Notes under the pieces: generated by a model
The model's input: the letters and a program-made list of their open reading frames with translations, nothing else
Databases searched by the model: none
What the model was told of the DNA's origin: nothing
Part shown: piece after piece, positions 35,033 to 37,740 of the stretch
Numbering within the stretch: position 1 is the first letter of the stretch
Layout: each line of letters begins with the position of its first letter
IMG/VR virus record: IMGVR_UViG_3300024503_000118
Span: 1-37,740 of that record
Source: a virus
Strand: one strand, 5' to 3'
Length of the DNA: 37,740 bases
Program-made: the position numbers and the translations under genes

Positions 35033-35399
35033 GGTCAACTCCGATGGTGTTGCTAGGACATCGCGCCTGAGCGACTCGGGAGTCGCCCGAGACTCGATGC
35101 GATGGAACGCATTGTCACTGCTCGGAGATGACGCCCGGGAAGATGGTGGCAGGCCACCACACCTCTTCGGTCGAAGCCCTCGAGGTAGATGGTGGGTAAC
35201 GCCCACCACTCGGTCAGGTCACGCCACGAAGGAGTACGTCAACGCCCTGACTGGTTCCGTTGCTCGTCCGACGACCAATCGCACACAGGGCCGCTCAGTC
35301 GTCTTCCACGGTTTCCTGGGGCGAAGTCATCGTAGTGCGCCGTGAGAGTGTGCCGGGCTAGGGTGAACCCCAATGAAGGCTGGCACAGACCTTGCGTAT
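35033..35399 (-). promoter_or_regulatory. Palindrome-rich non-coding leader of the late operon
   Basis: There is no convincing gene here. Within 35071-35208 at least five inverted repeats occur. GCGACTC/GAGTCGC (35071-35086) competes with CTCGGG/CCCGAG (35075-35091). TGGTGGC/GCCACCA (35144-35159), CTTCG/CGAAG (35165-35176), the palindrome CCTCGAGG (35178-35185) and TGGTGGG/CCCACCA (35190-35208) follow. The two TGGTGG hairpins each begin with AGATGGT (35141, 35187), the reverse complement of the ACCATCT core of the neighbouring repeat array. Likely roles are late-transcript leader control or terminase recognition (inference). Bases 35210-35399 show nothing further that I can name. Confidence 0.6.
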
Positions 35400-35617
35400 T
35401 TACTATAGATGGATAACCATCTTTAGGTACATCATCTTTAGGTAACCATCTTTAGGTTATCCATCTAGAACATCAATAACCAAAGAATCTGTTTACCATC
35501 TATAGATGTCTACCATCTTAGACATCCACCTAAAACAAACACTATAGACAACCATCTCTAGGAACAGATGTACAGATGGTTGTCCATCTTTAGGTTATCC
35601 CTCTGTAGGTACCATCT
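35400..35617. repeat. AT-rich array of ACCATCTTTAGGT-type repeats
   Basis: The AT-rich tract holds direct copies of a roughly 14-15-bp unit (ACCATCTTTAGGTA) starting at 35416, 35431, 35445 and 35460, with variants at 35495, 35512, 35551, 35583, 35597 and 35611. Inverted copies lie at 35407 (AGATGGA) and 35574 (AGATGGT). Within it are an 11-bp inverted repeat GACAACCATCT/AGATGGTTGTC (35547-35557/35574-35584), GATGTCT/AGACATC, and a palindrome CATCTATAGATG (35497-35508). The array sits upstream of terS and its last units run into the 3' end of the 92-residue gene. Candidate roles: terminase binding (cosB/pac-like), replication origin iterons, or activator sites for the late promoter. A TATAGT on the minus strand at 35401-35406 could be a -10 element. 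Confidence 0.85.
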
Positions 35618-35873
35618 GTTGGCGAGCCGCCTTCTCAAAGCTCTGAAGGATCGACTTCACCAGGAGCAGCAAGTCTTCGCCTGAGTCGAAGTGCGTCAGG
35701 TTCACCTCCGTCTCCCAGACGTGGTACTCGCCGTGGATGTTGACGGCACCCTCAATGACGACTACGTGCGGCGCAAGAGCACCACGTAGCTCGTTCGCAT
35801 GGCGAACATTCACTCCGGCGAGTGGTTCGAACTGGCGGAGGAAGTTCTGAAGCTCATGTGCCTGAAGGTTCAC
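35595..35873 (-). CDS. Small unknown protein, GTG start, at the head of the leftward unit
   Basis: The 92-residue protein reads (M)NLQAHELQNFLRQFEPLAG, then VVVIEGAVNIHGEYHVWETE and a helical end LLLLVKSILQSFEKAARQQ. The GTG at 35873 has a strong AGGAG seven bases upstream. Longer in-frame starts (35939, 35972) lack a Shine-Dalgarno. Its last codons (QMVPTEG and stop) are written in units of the repeat array, so array and gene overlap. It is separated from terS by more than 550 bases, so it may be transcribed separately. Function unknown. Confidence 0.72.
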   Translation of the reverse strand: MNLQAHELQNFLRQFEPLAGVNVRHANELRGALAPHVVVIEGAVNIHGEYHVWETEVNLTHFDSGEDLLLLVKSILQSFEKAARQQMVPTEG

Positions 35874-36378
35874 AGTGGTTCTCCTGTTGATTGGCTGGCC
35901 TATGGCGGCGATTTTGACGGGTGGATGGTACTCGGACATCAACCGGCTCGGAAAAAACGCTTGTAGGGCCAAATAAACGGTCGGCGGAGAGGCTCAACAC
36001 CCCCGGTAGGCGATCGGCTATGCCCAAGTAGGGGACTCGTGTTTGCGATGGCTCTAGTACTGGAGTCCTCATACCCCCGTACTGCCACGATGGTGCCCAT
36101 CGGTGGTACCGGATGACTGCCAACAGTCCTGGACTGCACAGAGCGGATCAGTAATCCGCAGAGGTTCTAGTGGTGACAACCACTTAGCTCACCACTGTGC
36201 AGTAAATGTGCAGCGAGATGGAGTCCGTAGCGCCTCTTTCGAGGCTACGGCCTCCCCTCTTGAGTGTGTTTTCAGGGTTAACCCTATGTCGATAGGTGCC
36301 CTGAACGCCAAATGTCGTCCGTACGGCCATTTGACGACACTCATCTCGTTGTTTCCTAAATAACTTTGGAGTCTGACC
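35874..36378. promoter_or_regulatory. Divergent intergenic region with nested, mutually exclusive palindromes
   Basis: No gene is supported here. Inverted repeats are packed into 36124-36339. They are CAGTCC/GGACTG (36124-36136), an outer 9-bp stem ACTGCACAG/CTGTGCAGT (36133-36141/36195-36203) enclosing GCGGAT/ATCCGC (36143-36159) and AGTGGT/ACCACT (36169-36184), and an alternative AGTGGTGA/TCACCACT (36169-36176/36189-36196). Further on are a bulged 10-bp hairpin with UUUC loop (36225-36250), AGGGTTAACCCT (36274-36285) and TGTCGTC/GACGACA (36313-36339). The region separates leftward and rightward genes, so operators, a bidirectional promoter, an origin or a structured RNA are all possible. 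I could not place convincing -35/-10 pairs. Confidence 0.65.
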
Positions 36379-36636
36379 ATGTCCACTGTTCCCACCTACC
36401 GTTATATGTCTGTTGCACATCTATGCACAGCAGTCAGCGACTGCATCACCAAGCCGTTCGATAAAGAACAACACCGTTCACTTGGCAGCGCCATTGACGA
36501 CATGCTCTTCCGCTCAATCATGGAGGATCGTCGCGATGACGAGATCAACCTTCGCTTCGCCAAGGCCAACCTCACCGACTGGGCCTGTGCCTACCTCCTG
36601 GGCCTCTGCAAGGATCTGGAGGCTCGCCATGCGTGA
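36379..36636 (+). CDS. Small early-type protein, unknown
   Basis: The 85-residue protein reads MSTVPTYRYMSVAHLCTAV, then FDKEQHRSLGSAIDDMLFRS and LTDWACAYLLGLCKDLEARH. It is the first rightward gene after the divergent region, with GGAG about 7 bases upstream of the ATG. It is helical, has no membrane span and is unrecognised. The last codons overlap the start of a 29-residue membrane peptide gene. Confidence 0.75.
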   Translation: MSTVPTYRYMSVAHLCTAVSDCITKPFDKEQHRSLGSAIDDMLFRSIMEDRRDDEINLRFAKANLTDWACAYLLGLCKDLEARHA

Positions 36637-36718
36637 CTTCCTCATCAAGCTGATCCTCAACCTGCTGGGCATGTCTGTGTTCGCCTTCCTGGGCGTTCTG
36701 CTGGCCTGGAGGTTCTGA
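36629..36718 (+). CDS. 29-residue single-span membrane peptide
   Basis: The ATG at 36629 lies inside the end of the preceding gene (8-base overlap, different frame) and follows GGAGG at a good distance. The product MRDFLIKLILNLLGMSVFAF plus nine more residues is one transmembrane helix with a charged N-terminus and a WRF end. Tight overlap and Shine-Dalgarno support expression. Tiny phage membrane peptides can act in lysis control, exclusion or host takeover, but no specific role can be claimed. Confidence 0.65.
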   Translation: MRDFLIKLILNLLGMSVFAFLGVLLAWRF

Positions 36719-36721
36719 TCC

Positions 36722-36743
36722 AAGGGGTGGTTCGCCACCTCTT
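36722..36743 (+). promoter_or_regulatory. UUCG-loop hairpin after the rightward gene pair
   Basis: AAGGGGTGG (36722-36730), a TTCG loop and CCACCTCTT (36735-36743) form a 9-bp stem with one G-T pair, directly after the stop at 36716-36718. It lies just upstream of a true terminator and may stabilise the transcript 3' end or pause polymerase. Confidence 0.6.
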
Positions 36744-36756
36744 GTGCCTTCGTTCA

Positions 36757-36812
36757 CCGACGTTCGTCGGCCCCCTCCTCTCTTACGAGAGGGGGCCTCC
36801 TCTCTTTTTGTT
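36757..36812 (+). terminator. Strong rho-independent terminator
   Basis: GGCCCCCTC (36769-36777) pairs with GAGGGGGCC (36789-36797), followed by TCCTCTCTTTTTGTTT. A smaller hairpin CCGACG-TT-CGTCGG (36757-36770) adjoins it. A long GC stem followed by a T-run on the plus strand ends the transcript of the two preceding rightward genes. Confidence 0.88.
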
Positions 36813-36877
36813 TCTGTTTCCAGGCTCCGCTGAGCCGCTGCTTCCCTTCAACCACCCTTTGATCCAAGGAGATCGCC

Positions 36878-37258
36878 ATGACTGCTGCCAACACCATCAC
36901 TGCTTCCGTCGTGTCCAACACCAAGCCCACCGAGGCTCAGTTGAACCGACTCCAGACCCTGAACTACACGGGTGACATCCCTCAGTCCCGTGCTGAGGTG
37001 AGCCGCCTGATCAGCACGCTGATCGCCAACCGTGACATGCAACCGGCCACTGCCAAGCAGTTGGGTCGGGCTGGTGTGCTCGGTGGTCGTGATCTCCCTG
37101 GCGCGGGTGTCCGCGAGGTGAGCAGCCAGATTGCGCTGCTCGAGGCCCTGATCATCTTCGAGACTGCGTCCGAGGAGGACAAGGCCGAAGCTGCCAAGGG
37201 AATGGCTGAAGCGATCCGCCAGCGGTTCGTCAAGCAGGGCATCGTCTACGCCAGCTAA
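36878..37258 (+). CDS. Unknown soluble protein of the rightward unit
   Basis: The 126-residue protein starts MTAANTITASVVSNTKPTEA and contains LNRLQTLNYTGDIPQSRAEV and SRLISTLIANRD. Its C-terminal half is helical and charged (SEEDKAEAAKGMAEAIRQRF). A strong AAGGAG sits 5-6 bases before the ATG. It follows a terminator, so it should have its own promoter within 36813-36870, though I cannot identify one. The N-terminal phrase recalls small phage proteins that recognise nucleic acid or topology-related partners, but no family can be named. The C-terminus ends GIVYAS. Confidence 0.75.
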   Translation: MTAANTITASVVSNTKPTEAQLNRLQTLNYTGDIPQSRAEVSRLISTLIANRDMQPATAKQLGRAGVLGGRDLPGAGVREVSSQIALLEALIIFETASEEDKAEAAKGMAEAIRQRFVKQGIVYAS

Positions 37259-37270
37259 GTAGACAACGCA

Positions 37271-37302
37271 GGGGCGGGGAGGCCGAGAGGCCGACCTGCC
37301 CC
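37271..37302 (+). terminator. GC-rich hairpin, weak terminator or attenuator
   Basis: GGGGCGGG (37271-37278) pairs with CCTGCCCC (37295-37302) with one G-T pair, enclosing GGCC-GAGA-GGCC. It directly follows the 126-residue gene. It lacks a T-run (GTGTTACC follows), so termination would be inefficient at best, and it may instead regulate read-through to the next genes. Confidence 0.45.
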
Positions 37303-37350
37303 GTGTTACCCCCAATCCACTCACGGATCGAGATTTACCCGGAGCAACAC

Positions 37351-37491
37351 ATGCACTACGACTTCGCTCTCGCCGCCTACGAGGAGGCCAGGTTCTGCAC
37401 CAAACGCTACCAGTCAGACCTGTACTGGCGTCTGAGAAAAAAGGTGGATCCCGAGTGGTACGAGCTGTTCAACATGGGCTGCGAGCTGTAG
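37351..37491 (+). CDS. Short unknown protein (46 residues)
   Basis: The 46-residue protein (MHYDFALAAYEEARFCTKRY, then QSDLYWRLRKKVDPEWYELF) starts at an ATG preceded by GGAGCAACAC. A farther upstream start exists at 37303 but has no ribosome-binding site. The next gene begins 13 bases after its stop and has almost the same leader (AGGAGCAACAC), which suggests a shared translation signal. Charged, aromatic-rich, unrecognised. Confidence 0.7.
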   Translation: MHYDFALAAYEEARFCTKRYQSDLYWRLRKKVDPEWYELFNMGCEL

Positions 37492-37504
37492 CCAGGAGCA
37501 ACAC

Positions 37505-37740
37505 ATGAGCACACAACCCGAAGCCCTGCGCTTGGCTAACGCGCTGGAGAAGTATTGGGGTGCAGAGAGAGGTCATGACCGAGAACGACAAGCCGCCGCC
37601 GAACTGCGCCGCCTTCATGCGGTGAATGAGGAACTGTTGGAGGCGTTGGAAGAACTGGCGTTGTACATCGCTCACAACGGTGACGACTGGGTACAGAAGA
37701 AAGCCCGCGCAGCCATCGCAAAGGCTACAGGAGAGCAAGC
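37505..37740 (+). CDS. Ea22-like early phage protein, partial
   Basis: The gene is open to the right edge; 78 residues plus one partial codon are visible. The N-terminus MSTQPEALRLANALEKYWGA and later ELRRLHAVNEELLEALEELA and ARAAIAKATGEQ match a very common phage/prophage pattern likened to the Ea22 family. It is a helical early-region protein whose function is not well defined. AGGAG lies 7-8 bases before the ATG. Confidence 0.8.
   Translation, partial: MSTQPEALRLANALEKYWGAERGHDRERQAAAELRRLHAVNEELLEALEELALYIAHNGDDWVQKKARAAIAKATGEQ

Noticed and set aside
35033-35209. N-terminal extension of TerS to a GTG at 35209
   Set aside because: The extra 59 residues translate hairpin-rich leader. The GTG at 35032 has a proper GGAG and gives a typical TerS start.
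35400-35617. CRISPR array
   Set aside because: Units are 14-15 bp, contiguous, occur in both orientations and have no spacers of constant length.
36133-36203. tRNA gene in the three-stem fold
   Set aside because: One hairpin can mimic an anticodon arm (5-bp stem, 7-base loop), but there is no D arm, no TTCRA T-loop and no 7-bp acceptor stem on either strand.
36331-36362. Sigma-70 promoter TTGACG / TAAATA before the first rightward gene
   Set aside because: The spacer is 20 bases and the start point would fall on the Shine-Dalgarno.
36103-36420. Open frames of about 80 residues on both strands in the divergent region
   Set aside because: They cross palindromes, have no convincing ribosome-binding site and look non-coding on both strands.

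Overview
The window is part of the genome of a tailed dsDNA phage, most likely a podovirus. The sequence is GC-rich (roughly 55-60% by eye). It encodes a small and a large terminase subunit, portal, scaffold and coat protein, adaptor-like proteins, several fibre-like genes, a lysis cassette and a set of internal (ejected) virion proteins. No tape-measure, sheath or tail-assembly chaperone genes are visible, which argues against a long tail. No integrase, repressor, polymerase or RNA polymerase gene was recognised. A proteobacterial host is implied by the Rz/Rz1 spanin pair, which needs an outer membrane. A beta-proteobacterial host is a guess from GC content and gene flavour only.

Layout. Nearly the whole window is one leftward (minus strand) late operon read from about 35.0 kb down to 1. 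In transcription order it carries: terS, terL and portal (35.0-31.4 kb); two small genes, scaffold and coat protein (31.4-28.3 kb); connector/adaptor-like genes (28.2-26.0 kb); a variable block of fibre, lectin-like and repeat-rich proteins (26.0-19.7 kb); small membrane proteins and the lysis genes holin, endolysin and nested Rz/Rz1 (19.7-16.5 kb); a tail structural protein and a large repeat-rich fibre with a DUF4376 partner (16.5-11.4 kb); and an internal-virion-protein series that ends in a 2854-residue polyvalent protein with two zinc-metallopeptidase motifs (10.9-0 kb). Many junctions are ATGA, TGATG or GTGA overlaps, which indicates translational coupling.

Right of 36.3 kb the strand flips. 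Small rightward genes of early/accessory type run off the right edge, and a strong intrinsic terminator splits this part. Between the two transcription units lies about 1.3 kb holding one short leftward gene and two non-coding stretches rich in structure. The first, directly upstream of terS, holds tandem hairpins and an AT-rich array of ACCATCTTTAGGT-like repeats. The second holds a cluster of overlapping, mutually exclusive palindromes. These are the best candidates for undescribed cis-acting elements (packaging site, origin or late-gene control).

The first 79 bases contain a perfect 19-bp inverted repeat that supplies the last codons and stop of the giant gene. This looks like a contig-end artefact, so the true C-terminus of that protein may lie outside the window.
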